The notes beneath the pieces were generated by a model that saw nothing but the letters and a program-made list of their open reading frames with translations, ran no database searches and was not told the DNA's origin. Made by a program: the position numbers and the translations under genes. Below are positions 30,944 through 39,732 of a stretch of 42,744 nucleotides of DNA, piece by piece; the first letter of the stretch is position 1; every line of letters begins with the position of its first letter. Origin of the DNA: CAZSNH01 sp052388455 (GTDB lineage: Bacteria; Pseudomonadota; Alphaproteobacteria; Rhizobiales; Hyphomicrobiaceae); the NCBI GenBank assembly GCA_052388455.1, contig JBQTIA010000052.1, forward strand, positions 1-42,744. The letters run 5' to 3'.

Positions 30944-31498
30944 TCAGCCGAGCACGCCGAAGACGACCTGCGTATCGCCCCAGGTGCGCCGGTCGCGCTC
31001 CGTGAAGCCCGCGGGCAGCGTCACGGCCGCATCCGCTCGCTCTTCCATAACGACGGTCGCGTCGGGAACCAGCCATCCGCCGTCGCGTAGTGAGCAGAGG
31101 CCACGCTCGCCGAGGCCCTTGCCGTAGGGTGGGTCGAGGAACGCGAGGCCGAAGGGCGCCATGGTGCCGGCTGGTCCCAGATCGGTGGCGTCGCGGCGGA
31201 ATATGCGCGTGACGCCGGTCAAACCCAGCGCCTCGATGTTCCGGCGGATCAGCGCGCGGGCATCCGGGTGCTCCTCGACGAGCAGGCAGTACTCGGCCCC
31301 CCGCGACAGCGCTTCGATGCCAAGAGCGCCCGAGCCGGCGAACATGTCGACCACACGCAGGCCCGCGAAGTCGACGCCGAGCCCGTGCGTCAGGATATTG
31401 AAAACCGCTTCGCGCACCCGGTCGGAGGTTGGCCGGATCGCCTCGCCTGACGGCGCCGCTAGTGCGCGGCCGCGGAACTTGCCGCCGACCACCCTCAT
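30944..31498 (-). CDS. rsmD: 16S rRNA (guanine966-N2)-methyltransferase
   Basis: RsmD (184 residues) methylates G966 of 16S rRNA in the small subunit. Features are MRVVGGKFRGRALAAP, the VREAVFNIL stretch that follows RPTSDR, motif I VVDMFAGSGALGIEALSRGA, FRRDATDL, and the catalytic LAFLDPPYGKGL. The length is normal. It overlaps the pseudouridine-synthase gene by 4 bases on the minus strand and converges with nadC, 17 bases away. Confidence 0.94.
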   Translation of the reverse strand: MRVVGGKFRGRALAAPSGEAIRPTSDRVREAVFNILTHGLGVDFAGLRVVDMFAGSGALGIEALSRGAEYCLLVEEHPDARALIRRNIEALGLTGVTRIFRRDATDLGPAGTMAPFGLAFLDPPYGKGLGERGLCSLRDGGWLVPDATVVMEERADAAVTLPAGFTERDRRTWGDTQVVFGVLG

Positions 31499-32367
31499 TG
31501 CGGCTTGCGGCCCGCGGGCGGCCGTCGCGTCGCGCGACGCTCGCGCTCGTTCTCGTTGGGTCCGGTCAGGTCGAAGTCGGCCGCCACTTTCACTCCCAGC
31601 TGCTCGGCGAGCACCCGGCGTTTCACCTGCTCGACCGCGCCGGGCGGCAGATCGAGCAGCTCGAACGGGCCGAACGAGATGCGGATCAGGCGATTGACGG
31701 CGAGATCGAAGACCGAGAGCACCTTGCGCACCTCGCGGTTCTTGCCCTCGCGGATGCCGACGGTCAGCCAGATGTTTCCGCCCTGCACGCTATCGACCTT
31801 GGCCTCGACCGGCCCATAGCGCACCCCTTCCACCTCGACGCCGCTTTTGAGCTTGTCGAGTTCGGTCTGTGACACCCGTCCGTGCGCGCGCACCCTGTAG
31901 CGCCGCATCCAGCCCGTCGCCGGAAGCTCCAGATGGCGGGCGAGCTTGCCGTCGTTGGTCAGCAGCAGCAGGCCCTCGGTGTTGAAATCGAGCCGCCCGA
32001 TGGACACGACGCGCGGAAGATCCTCGGGCAGGCTGTCGAAGACCGTCGGGCGCCCCTGCGGATCGGCATGGGTGGTGACGAGACCCTTCGGCTTGTGATA
32101 GCGCCAGAGCCGGGTCGGCTCGCTGGCCGGCAGCGCGCGGCCGTCGACCAGTACCGCATCCTCTGGACCGACCTCGAAGGCCGGCGTGGTGAGCAGCTTG
32201 CCGTTGACCATCACGCGGCCATCGGCAATCCAGCGCTCCGCCTCGCGGCGCGAACAGAGCCCGGCGCGCGCCATCGCCTTGGCGATACGCAGCGGTGCGG
32301 ACGGCGAGTGTTCCGCTGGCATGACGGATTTTTTCGGACGCGCGGAGCGCGGTGGAGCTGGTGACAT
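31495..32367 (-). CDS. RsuA/RluB-family pseudouridine synthase
   Basis: A 290-residue enzyme that isomerises a uridine in rRNA. An S4 RNA-binding domain begins at APLRIAKAMARAGLCSRREAERWI, followed by the synthase core: LWRYHKPKGLVTTHADPQGRPTVFD, SIGRLDFNTEGLLLLTNDGKLA with the catalytic Asp, and the end REGKNREVRKVLSVFDLAVNRLIRISFGPF. RluB (23S U2605) and RsuA (16S U516) are hard to tell apart; the S4 domain and the length favour RluB or RluE/F-like. ATG 32367 is chosen; a longer frame to 32394 uses a poor codon. It overlaps rsmD by 4 bases. Confidence 0.9.
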   Translation of the reverse strand: MSPAPPRSARPKKSVMPAEHSPSAPLRIAKAMARAGLCSRREAERWIADGRVMVNGKLLTTPAFEVGPEDAVLVDGRALPASEPTRLWRYHKPKGLVTTHADPQGRPTVFDSLPEDLPRVVSIGRLDFNTEGLLLLTNDGKLARHLELPATGWMRRYRVRAHGRVSQTELDKLKSGVEVEGVRYGPVEAKVDSVQGGNIWLTVGIREGKNREVRKVLSVFDLAVNRLIRISFGPFELLDLPPGAVEQVKRRVLAEQLGVKVAADFDLTGPNENERERRATRRPPAGRKPQ

Positions 32368-32439
32368 GCGGGCGGGTCCCTCTCTCCTCGACACCGGACA
32401 GCGGGCGGAGAGACATCGTCAGATTTGGCGAGGCGCTTT

Positions 32440-32901
32440 ATGACACCGGCACGCCCGCTCGGCCACATGCAGTTGGCGCTCGCCGAGGCGGAAGCCGCGG
32501 CAAATCGCGGCGAGGTCCCTGTCGGCGCCGTCATCGTCGGCGCCGACGGCCGCGTGCTGGCTCGGGCCGGCAACCGGACCCGGGAGCTGAATGACCCATC
32601 GGCCCACGCGGAAATGCTGGCCGTGCGTGCCGCCTGTCTCGCGCTCGGCACCGAGCGGCTCACCGGCGCCGATCTCTACGTGACGCTGGAGCCCTGCCCG
32701 ATGTGCGCCGGTGTGATCTCCTTCGCGCGGATCCGGCGGCTGTACTATGCGGCCGGCGATCCCAAGAGCGGCGGTGTCGAGCACGGACCCCGCGTCTTCT
32801 CGCACCCGACCTGTCACCACGCGCCGGAGGTCTATCCGGGCATCGCCGAAGAGGAGGCAGGCGCGCTGCTGCGGCGGTTCTTCGCCGAAAAGCGAGGCTG
32901 A
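32440..32901 (+). CDS. tadA: tRNA adenosine(34) deaminase
   Basis: TadA (153 residues) deaminates A34 to inosine in tRNA-Arg(ACG). The zinc site is complete: SAHAEMLAV (H56, E58) and TLEPCPMCAG (C86, C89). Other family stretches are GEVPVGAVIVGADGRVLA, GNRTRELNDP, RIRRLYYAAGDPKSGGVEH and LLRRFFAEKR. ATG 32440; a TTG 15 bases upstream is not needed. Divergent from the pseudouridine-synthase gene. Confidence 0.95.
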   Translation: MTPARPLGHMQLALAEAEAAANRGEVPVGAVIVGADGRVLARAGNRTRELNDPSAHAEMLAVRAACLALGTERLTGADLYVTLEPCPMCAGVISFARIRRLYYAAGDPKSGGVEHGPRVFSHPTCHHAPEVYPGIAEEEAGALLRRFFAEKRG

Positions 32902-32914
32902 GCGACGGCGCGCC

Positions 32915-33958
32915 TTACCGCTTCCGGCGGGATTTGCGCTTCAAGGCGGGAAGTTTCAGAGGCTTCAGCAGACGGCGCCGCGGCTTGCCGGGATCAGGGT
33001 CCAGCTCCGGCGAGGACGCATATCCGGCCAGCTCGGCCAGCATCTCGGGCGGGGCCACCGGGGGAAGCGCTTTCGCCTCCAGCAACCTCCCCAGCTTGGC
33101 CTTCAGCTTTTCCTTGGCCGGCTCGGCGGCGGCCAGAATTTCCTTCACGCGAAGGATGTCCAGCACCTGGAAATGGCTGGTGCCCGCATCGACGTAGATG
33201 TCGGGCTGCAGCGATTTGAGCTTCTCGCGATTGATCGTGCGCTCGAAGATGAACGCGCTGGCGAAAAGCGCCTCGGTCGCGGTCGGGCGCTCGCGTCCGG
33301 CGGCCGGAACCGGCGCGCCGCTGACGTCGATGGCGACCGTGATGTCGGCTTCTCCGATCAGCAGGTCGAAGGGCAGCGGATTGGTGAGGCCGCCGTCGAT
33401 CAGCGCGCGGCCATCGACGACGACCGGCTCGAAGATCACCGGCAGCGCCATGCTCGCCGCGACGGCGGTGCGCAGAGGTCCGGCAGTGAACACGCGCGGC
33501 TGTAGCGCATAGAAATCGCTGGCGACGATCTTCAGCGGAATCTCGAGCTCGGAAAAGTCGCGGGCGACGGTGGCGGGCAGCAGCACCTCGAGCAGGGCTT
33601 CGGGCGAGAGGATCGCCACGCGGGCGGCGAAGAAATCCCTGAGCCGCTGAGTCGTGCCCCGTGCCCGCGCATTGAAGAGATCGCGGAGAAGGTCAAAGCG
33701 CGCCGACAGCAGTTCGTGCGTATGGCTGCGGATGTCCCGCGCGCTGAGGCCGGAGGCGTAGGCCGCGCCGAAGATGGCCCCGATGGACGTTCCGGAAATG
33801 ACCTTCGGCCGGATGCCGAGCTCGTCGAAGGCCTCCAGCATGACGATGTGGGCGAGACCGCGTGCACCACCACCGCCGAGCGCGAGTGCGATGGTCGGCA
33901 CGCCGGTTGCGGCGGCATCCGGGCGCTCGGTCGGCAACGCTTTTTTGGGCGGCGTCAT
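32915..33958 (-). CDS. Patatin-like phospholipase
   Basis: A 347-residue lipid acyl hydrolase of the RssA/patatin type. The oxyanion loop GGGGARGLAH (residues 28-37) and nucleophile elbow GTSIG (Ser58) are in order, with the Asp of the dyad in ALIDGGLTNPLP. The C-terminal 80 residues are basic (KRKSRRKR) and lack homology, possibly membrane or lipid contacting. No export signal is seen. It converges with tadA, 13 bases apart. Confidence 0.91.
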   Translation of the reverse strand: MTPPKKALPTERPDAAATGVPTIALALGGGGARGLAHIVMLEAFDELGIRPKVISGTSIGAIFGAAYASGLSARDIRSHTHELLSARFDLLRDLFNARARGTTQRLRDFFAARVAILSPEALLEVLLPATVARDFSELEIPLKIVASDFYALQPRVFTAGPLRTAVAASMALPVIFEPVVVDGRALIDGGLTNPLPFDLLIGEADITVAIDVSGAPVPAAGRERPTATEALFASAFIFERTINREKLKSLQPDIYVDAGTSHFQVLDILRVKEILAAAEPAKEKLKAKLGRLLEAKALPPVAPPEMLAELAGYASSPELDPDPGKPRRRLLKPLKLPALKRKSRRKR

Positions 33959-33987
33959 CGGCGCATTCCCGGCTATTCACCCCCAGC

Positions 33988-35307
33988 TCAGGTTGTCATC
34001 TTAAGACATGTGGTGACAGCGGCACCTGCATCAATTGCGGGCGGCGTGATCGATGTGCCAGCAATTCCCTCTTGGTCTGAGGTGCGCCGCGCCCGCGCGA
34101 TGGCCTCGTCGTAAATTTCTGCCAGTCTCGTGATCTTGGCGTCCCAGAGGCCGAGTTCCAGGCTGCGCGTACGGGCGCCCGCGCCGAGGCGATGGCGCAG
34201 GCCGGTGTCGCTTACCAACGCCCGGATCGCGCCGGCCAAGTCGTTCGCGAATTGTGCCGGATGATGAGGTGCGATCCGGACACCCGATGCCTCGTCGACG
34301 ATATACCCCGGACCACCTGCGTCCGCGGCGATGACAGGAAGGCCGTGGCGCATCGCCTCGAAGAGAACGATCCCCGTCGCCTCGCGGAAGCTCGGGAAGA
34401 GAAAGAGATCGGCGGCACGGTAGAGGTCGTCGATGCGGCTGTGGGGCACGCGGCCGAGAAACCGCACCCTCGGCTCGATCCCAAGGCGGCGGGCTTCGGC
34501 CTGGCACAACGGCATGTCCTCGCCGTCTCCGGCAACATCCAGCGTCACGCCGGGCAGATCACCGAGCTGCGCAAGCGCGCGAAGACCGTCGCGCAGCCCC
34601 TTGGTTCGGATGACGCGGCCGACGTGCAGCAGCCTGATATGCCCATCACCGGTCTGATCGCGTTGCAGCCGGTCTCCGAGGCCATCGATGCCGACTTCGG
34701 TCTCGATCACCACGCGCTGCAACGGCAGTCCGGCCAGCCTGCGGGCCACATATGGCGCCGAGCAGATCACCGTCGCGGCGCCGGTGAACGAGCCGCGAAG
34801 CATGGGATCGTAACGCAGCCGCAGCGTGTCGAGGTCGCGCAGCCGCATGTAGCGCGGCTGCGATTCCAACTCGTGCTCGAACCCGGCCGGGGTTTCGACG
34901 CTGCCGGAGACCGGTCCGATGACATAGGGAACACCGAGTCCGACGCAGGGACTGGGATAGCGCAGGGCCATCGGGGTGAGGTGATGCAGCAGGTCGAAGC
35001 GCTCGCCGCGATGGAGCGCTTTGCGAATCCAGTGCCGCGCTGCCCGGTAGAAGAGCGGATACCAGGGTTTCACGGCGCTGTTGAAGCGGGGGTAGCGGGC
35101 GAGGAACGGGCTCGCATCCCATTCGATCACGCGCACTCCGGGAAGCTGCTCGGAGGGGGGGCGATGTCCTGGAAAACGCAGGGTCAGCAGCGTCACGTCG
35201 AAGCGTCGGGCGATGCGCGAGGCCCAGGCGTGACCGCACCAGGATTCGCCCACGTCCTCGCCGTCGCACTGGGCGCACACGATCAGAAGCTTCGCAGCTT
35301 GCGTCAT
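33988..35307 (-). CDS. GT4-family glycosyltransferase
   Basis: A 439-residue GT-B glycosyltransferase that moves sugar from a nucleotide donor. The acceptor half includes FDLLHHLTPMALRYPSP and YVIGPVSGS. The donor half is typical of GT4: RLLHVGRVIRTKGLRDGLRAL, LDVAGDGED, RVRFLGRVPHSRIDDLYRAADLFLFPSFREATGIVLFEAMRHGLPVIAADAGGPGYIV, with the ExFGxxxxE motif present as REATGIVLFEA. ATG 35307 is the family-like start. The likely product is a cell-surface glycan, in keeping with the export genes at the window end, though it is on the opposite strand. Confidence 0.9.
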   Translation of the reverse strand: MTQAAKLLIVCAQCDGEDVGESWCGHAWASRIARRFDVTLLTLRFPGHRPPSEQLPGVRVIEWDASPFLARYPRFNSAVKPWYPLFYRAARHWIRKALHRGERFDLLHHLTPMALRYPSPCVGLGVPYVIGPVSGSVETPAGFEHELESQPRYMRLRDLDTLRLRYDPMLRGSFTGAATVICSAPYVARRLAGLPLQRVVIETEVGIDGLGDRLQRDQTGDGHIRLLHVGRVIRTKGLRDGLRALAQLGDLPGVTLDVAGDGEDMPLCQAEARRLGIEPRVRFLGRVPHSRIDDLYRAADLFLFPSFREATGIVLFEAMRHGLPVIAADAGGPGYIVDEASGVRIAPHHPAQFANDLAGAIRALVSDTGLRHRLGAGARTRSLELGLWDAKITRLAEIYDEAIARARRTSDQEGIAGTSITPPAIDAGAAVTTCLKMTT

Positions 35308-35505
35308 CCAGAAACTCTTCGGGCCAACGGCCGACACGATGGGCCCGGAGCATGAATTTCTGGTGAGCGATCCCCGCCGCAACACGGGTGGAAATCATGT
35401 CGGAAGACCCTCTTACCCTGGTCGCACCGCAGTCCGCCGTGCTATGCCTCGTCCGCTCAGCCTTGGCCGGAACGTCCCCGGCTAGGCCCAACGACGAGGC
35501 CCGTC

Positions 35506-35766
35506 ATGTCCGAATTCATCAACGCCTACATCGAACTCGCCGGACCGGCGGTGCTGCTCGGACTGGCCGCCGGCGCCATCACCTACCTGCTGTTCGGCGG
35601 GCGGGACATGCGCACGCTCTTCACGGCCGGCGGCGTCGGCGTGGTGGCCGGCATGCTGGTGTCGATCGTCCTGGCGGCGATGGGAACGACGGTGTCGAAC
35701 CTCCCCATGATCGCCGCGGCGCTGTTCGGCATCGCGGGCGGATACCGCATGGGCTCGGCGAAATAG
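35506..35766 (+). CDS. Small membrane protein, unknown
   Basis: An 86-residue protein with three hydrophobic segments: AVLLGLAAGAITYLLF, GGVGVVAGMLVSIVLAAMG and LPMIAAALFGIAGGY. GAGG lies before ATG 35506. No family was recognised. Codon use fits the neighbours, and the segments are well ordered, which supports a real gene. Confidence 0.6.
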   Translation: MSEFINAYIELAGPAVLLGLAAGAITYLLFGGRDMRTLFTAGGVGVVAGMLVSIVLAAMGTTVSNLPMIAAALFGIAGGYRMGSAK

Positions 35767-35901
35767 TTCGGCACGACCGAGGCTATTCGCTAACGCGGCG
35801 TTAACCGAAGTTTATCGCTTTGCGGTCACTGCTGGACGGGTCCGGGCCGTGGCAGCTGCGCGGAACGGAAAATCGCATGCGTTTGCGAGGACTCCTTTCG
35901 C

Positions 35902-36564
35902 GTGAAGCATCCTCTTGGCTCACCGTGCTCCCGGCTACGCCCGTGCGCACTCGCCAGCCTTCTCCTGCTCTTCGCCGCCAGCTCCGCCGACGCCAATCCG
36001 CTGTCGGCATCGTGGACCGGCCTCTACGGCGGCGTGCATGGGGGCGCGAACTGGGTCGACGTCGACACCTCCAGCCTCGGCAACTTCTACGACTCGGCGG
36101 CGAGCTACGGCCTCCACGCCGGATATAACGTCGGCCTTGGCGGCTTCGTTGTCGGCATCGAAGGCGACGCCAGCTTCGACGGCTCCGAGCTGAGCTTCTC
36201 GACAGGTGTCGGCGGCACGGCGAACTTCGAAACCGACTGGCGCGGCACCGTCCGCGGCCGTTTCGGCCTCTCCCTCGGACCGGCCCTCCTCTACGCAACG
36301 GCCGGATACGCCTGGACCGCGGCCACCTTGAGCGACACCGACGTCAATGGCGGCCGGACGACGTTCGACCAGACGTTCCACGGCGTCGTGTATGGTGTCG
36401 GCGTCGAAAGCTACGTGCTGCCCAACATTTCGCTTCGTTTGGAAGCGCTTCGCTACGACTACGGCGCCGAAGACATTTCCTTCCGCGGCGCCAATTCCGC
36501 CCTCGAGTCCTTCGACCCGAGCGACACCGTCGTGCGCGCCGGCATCACCTTCCATCTCAACTGA
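35902..36564 (+). CDS. Omp25/RopB-like outer-membrane beta-barrel
   Basis: A 220-residue exported protein. A signal segment (CALASLLLLFAASSADA) is followed by an 8-strand-type barrel: SWTGLYGGVHGGANWVD, YGLHAGYNVGLGGFVVGIEGD, TDWRGTVRGRFGLSLGPALLYATAGYAW, and a terminal aromatic-hydrophobic strand ending TVVRAGITFHLN. This is the layout of small porin-like proteins of Brucella and Rhizobium. The start is GTG at 35902. It converges with the dehydrogenase gene, with a hairpin between. Confidence 0.85.
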   Translation: MKHPLGSPCSRLRPCALASLLLLFAASSADANPLSASWTGLYGGVHGGANWVDVDTSSLGNFYDSAASYGLHAGYNVGLGGFVVGIEGDASFDGSELSFSTGVGGTANFETDWRGTVRGRFGLSLGPALLYATAGYAWTAATLSDTDVNGGRTTFDQTFHGVVYGVGVESYVLPNISLRLEALRYDYGAEDISFRGANSALESFDPSDTVVRAGITFHLN

Positions 36565-36571
36565 GAATGGC

Positions 36572-36608
36572 GGCGGGTGCCGATGCGCCGGACGCAGGGG
36601 CACCCGCC
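36572..36608. terminator. Bidirectional hairpin between converging genes
   Basis: GGCGGGTGCC (36572-36581) pairs perfectly with GGCACCCGCC (36599-36608), and an inner TGCG/CGCA stem closes a 5-base loop. It lies between the stops of the barrel gene and the dehydrogenase gene. There is no clear T-run. Confidence 0.65.
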
Positions 36609-36621
36609 TGTCCTGGCTGCC

Positions 36622-37584
36622 TCAAGCCAGCTTGAACGGCATGTCCTTGCCGGCGAAGAAGGCATCGATATTGTCGAGCGCTTCGAAGCCCATCTGATTG
36701 CGCGCCTCGATCGCCGCCGATCCCAGATGCGGGAACAGAAAGGTGTTCGGCAGATCGTAGTAGCCCTCGTGGATCTTCGGCTCGCCGGCGAAAACATCGA
36801 GCCCGGCATAAGCCAGCCGACCGGATTTCAGAGCCGCGATCATGTCGTCGTCGTTGACCAGATCGCCGCGCGCCGTGTTGACCACGATGGCGCCCGGGGG
36901 GAGTTTTTCAATGACGCTCTTGTTGAAGAAATACCGCGTTTCCGGCGTCGAAGGCGCATTGATGGAGAAGAACTGCGAGACCTTCAGCAGGCTGTCGAGG
37001 CTGTCGTGATAGGTGACGCCGAGCGCCTGCTCCTTTTCGGCCGGCTGACGGTAGATGTCGTAATAGTGAACTTTCATATCGAAGCCGCGCGCCCGCTGGG
37101 CCAGCGCCTGCCCGATCTTGCCGAAGCCGTAGATGCCGAGCGTCTTGCCGTCGAGACGCTGCCCGACGAGTTGCAGCGGCGACCAGCCCGGCCACTTCCG
37201 CTGCCGGATCATCGCCTCGCCCTCGCCCGCACGCCGGGCCGATCCGAGCAGCAGCAGCATGGCGATTTCGGCCGTCGCGACGGTGACCCCGTGCGGCGCA
37301 TTGCCGACCCGGATGCCGCGCGCCTTGCAGGCGTCGAGATCGATGTGATCGAAGCCGATGGAGAAGGTGGAAATACACTTGATGTTGTCGGGCAGCCGAT
37401 CGATCACGTCCTTGCGGCACTTTTCGTTCAAAGTGATCAGCAGCGCATCGACCTTGGCCGCCGTAGCGACCAGCTCGTCGAGCGAGATCTGGCGATCATC
37501 GGCGTGCTGGGTCACGTCGTAGGCGGCGCGCGCGCGCTGCTCGACGGCGGCCGGCAGACGCCGCGTGATCAGAATCTTCTTCAT
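36622..37584 (-). CDS. D-2-hydroxyacid dehydrogenase (glyoxylate/hydroxypyruvate reductase-like)
   Basis: A 320-residue NAD(P)-dependent enzyme. The N-terminal KKILITRRLPAAVEQRA begins the substrate domain. The nucleotide fold carries LGIYGFGKIGQALAQRARGFD. Catalytic residues appear as VNTARGDLVNDDDMIAAL (Arg), LDVFAGEPKIH (Glu) and NTFLFPHLGSAAIEARNQMG (His). The combination favours the GyaR/GhrB group that reduces glyoxylate or hydroxypyruvate. ATG 37584 is chosen over a longer frame to 37656. Confidence 0.93.
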   Translation of the reverse strand: MKKILITRRLPAAVEQRARAAYDVTQHADDRQISLDELVATAAKVDALLITLNEKCRKDVIDRLPDNIKCISTFSIGFDHIDLDACKARGIRVGNAPHGVTVATAEIAMLLLLGSARRAGEGEAMIRQRKWPGWSPLQLVGQRLDGKTLGIYGFGKIGQALAQRARGFDMKVHYYDIYRQPAEKEQALGVTYHDSLDSLLKVSQFFSINAPSTPETRYFFNKSVIEKLPPGAIVVNTARGDLVNDDDMIAALKSGRLAYAGLDVFAGEPKIHEGYYDLPNTFLFPHLGSAAIEARNQMGFEALDNIDAFFAGKDMPFKLA

Positions 37585-37828
37585 GGTTCCCTCGCCCTCC
37601 CGCGGACTTCGACTTTTGTACAAGCTCCGCCGCGATCCATGCCGCAAGCGCCGCACGATGACAAGCGGCTCGCTGAGCGCCGGGACCCAGCAGCCACCCG
37701 GCAGTCCCCCGGGCCGCGCCGTAACGGATTGTTCACCACCCCACCGCAGACTTTAGCCCGCTTCCGGAGCCTCAAGCACCGGGCGGACGGTTCCGGAGCG
37801 TCATGCCGCCCCGGAACTCAATGCTGGA

Positions 37829-38215
37829 ATGGACACGACCCCGATGCGGCTGCTCGTACTCGCCCTCGCCCTGCTCGCCGGCACCAAGGTGTGGACCCAG
37901 GACACCCTGTTCCGAGCTGGCGCCGAGCAGGCGCTGGTGGCGGCCTATCGCGAACGGGCGACTAAAGCCTGCGAGGCCGAGCCGCCCCTGCGTGAAGGGA
38001 CCGCTCTGCGCCACGTCGACTGGTCGCGCCCCGAGACGATCCGCATGACGACCGGCAGCCGCAACATCGGCGTCTACTTCTGGCAGGTCGACGACGCGCT
38101 CTGGAACGCGCGCTACCGCAACCCCTATCTGGTCCTGACGGCACGCGGGGTCGGCACGCCGAGCACCTGCGAATACGACACGATCTACGGGACGGCGCTG
38201 GTGACGCGGGGCTGA
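37829..38215 (+). CDS. Exported protein of unknown function
   Basis: A 128-residue protein with an N-terminal hydrophobic run (MRLLVLALALLAGTKVW), probably a signal or anchor. The remainder includes ERATKACEAEPPL and GVGTPSTCEYDTIYGTAL with two cysteines that may form a disulfide, and YFWQVDDALWNARYRNPYLVL. No family was recognised. ATG 37829 or ATG 37844 can start it. It converges with the methyltransferase gene. Confidence 0.6.
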   Translation: MDTTPMRLLVLALALLAGTKVWTQDTLFRAGAEQALVAAYRERATKACEAEPPLREGTALRHVDWSRPETIRMTTGSRNIGVYFWQVDDALWNARYRNPYLVLTARGVGTPSTCEYDTIYGTALVTRG

Positions 38216-38224
38216 GCCGAACCT

Positions 38225-38908
38225 TCAGGTCCGGTAGCCGTGCAGCGCGATCTGCGTCATGAACAGATGATCCAGGCGACCGGCGGTCGCCCGCGAGATC
38301 AGCTCGACGCGGGGCGCGAACGGCGTGACCGGACCCACGCTGTCGACCCGGAACCCCGCCTCCCGGAACAGACGCGCGAAGCTCTCCGGGGTGAACCAGC
38401 GCAGGTGCGTCCGGTCGAATACGCCGCTGTCGGCGAGGTCGAAGCGGCCTCCGAGCAGCTCCTTCATCACCCGCCAATGGGCGATGTTGGGCGAGGAGGC
38501 GAGCACCAGGGCGCCGGGCCGCAGCACGCGTGAGAGCCGCTGGAGCGTGCGGCCCGGATCGACCAGATGCTCCAGCACCTCCGAGAGAATGAGGGCATCA
38601 AAACTGGCCGGCCGCCAATGCAGCTCGATACGCTCGACATCGCCGGTGACGACCTCGCTCAGCACATCCCGAGCCTCGGCTGCGGCGGCATCCATCAGCT
38701 CGATGCCGACGTACCGCCCGGCTCTTCCGCTGGCCAGCGCGAGGGCCCCGGTGGCGCCGGTTCCGCATCCGACCTCCAGCACCGCCGCCGTCTTGTCGCG
38801 CGGCAGCAGCCGCACGAAATCGGACCGCGCATTGGCGTAGTAGGCGACCGACTTGCGCTCGTAAGCGTCGACGAGAGGCGAAGTGAGAGCGGTGTACGAC
38901 GAGGTCAT
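38225..38908 (-). CDS. Class I SAM-dependent methyltransferase
   Basis: A 227-residue methyltransferase of the Methyltransf_11/23 type. Motif I is AVLEVGCGTGATGALAL, followed by YVGIELMDAAA, FDALILSEVLEHLVDP and LRPGALVLASSPNIAHW, then the LGGRFDLADSGVFDRTHLRWFTPESF segment, a form common in methyltransferases of polysaccharide loci. It is divergent from the wza-like gene 226 bases away, so a role in decorating the glycan is plausible but not shown. Confidence 0.85.
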   Translation of the reverse strand: MTSSYTALTSPLVDAYERKSVAYYANARSDFVRLLPRDKTAAVLEVGCGTGATGALALASGRAGRYVGIELMDAAAAEARDVLSEVVTGDVERIELHWRPASFDALILSEVLEHLVDPGRTLQRLSRVLRPGALVLASSPNIAHWRVMKELLGGRFDLADSGVFDRTHLRWFTPESFARLFREAGFRVDSVGPVTPFAPRVELISRATAGRLDHLFMTQIALHGYRT

Positions 38909-39133
38909 GGCGGTGCCCGGCTGGCGCTGAGGGTTACGCCGCTACGCTATCAGCCGATCCTGAATGCCTGCCTAATCAAAGACCTGCTGCGGAAGTATTG
39001 AAAATTTTCGCTGGGCCTTTAGCGCAAAATTAACCGTCCAAGGAGCTTTCTGGGGGGTGCGGGTGGGAACCGGATCGTCTCCGATCTTCGCCGGCACGCC
39101 GCCGTGTTCGAAAGTGTACCTGCGTACGAACCC

Positions 39134-39730
39134 ATGAAATCGCGTCTCTGCCTCGCGAAGTGCGTCCGTGTCGTCCTGCCGGCCCTGGTGATCCTGGGCC
39201 TGCTGCCCGGCTGCGCCAGCGAAGCGCCACCCATGTCCCCGAGCTTCGGACTGAGCGGTCAGGCCGCTCTGCACCGCATCTACCGTCTCGGCATCGGCGA
39301 CAAGATCAAGATCACCGTCTTCGGCGAGGACAATCTCTCCGGCCAGGTCGAGGTCAATGCCATCGGTCAGGTGGCGCTGCCGCTGGCCGGCGAAATTCCG
39401 GCCAAGGGGCTGACCGTCACCGAGTTCCGCGATGGGGTGGCCCGCAAGCTGGCCGACGGATACCTGAAGAATCCCAAAGTCACCGTCGAAATTCTCAACT
39501 ATCGCCCGATCTACGTGCATGGAGAGGTCAAGAACGGCGGAGAGTTCCAGTACAAGCCCGGCCTGATGCTGCGCGACGCCATCGCCATGGCCGGCGGCTT
39601 CACCTATCGCGCCGACAAGAGTTTCGCGGTGGTGGTGCGCGACGCCGAGCCCGAGGGCAGCCTGCCGATGAGCAGCGACGTTCCGGTGCTGCCGGGCGAC
39701 AACATCCGCATCACCGAACGGTTCTTCTGA
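39134..39730 (+). CDS. Polysaccharide export lipoprotein (Wza/GumB type)
   Basis: A 198-residue outer-membrane lipoprotein. The signal ends in a lipobox at LLPGC (Cys27). The export domain shows YRLGIGDKIKITVFGEDNLSGQVEVNAIGQV, IPAKGLTVTEFRD, and the SLBB segment PIYVHGEVKNGGEFQYKPGLMLRDAIAMAGG, ending LPGDNIRITERFF. With one SLBB domain it is the short GumB-like form rather than the long E. coli Wza. ATG 39134 places the lipobox at a normal distance. The barrel and Wzz/GumC genes follow closely. Confidence 0.92.
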   Translation: MKSRLCLAKCVRVVLPALVILGLLPGCASEAPPMSPSFGLSGQAALHRIYRLGIGDKIKITVFGEDNLSGQVEVNAIGQVALPLAGEIPAKGLTVTEFRDGVARKLADGYLKNPKVTVEILNYRPIYVHGEVKNGGEFQYKPGLMLRDAIAMAGGFTYRADKSFAVVVRDAEPEGSLPMSSDVPVLPGDNIRITERFF

Positions 39731-39732
39731 TC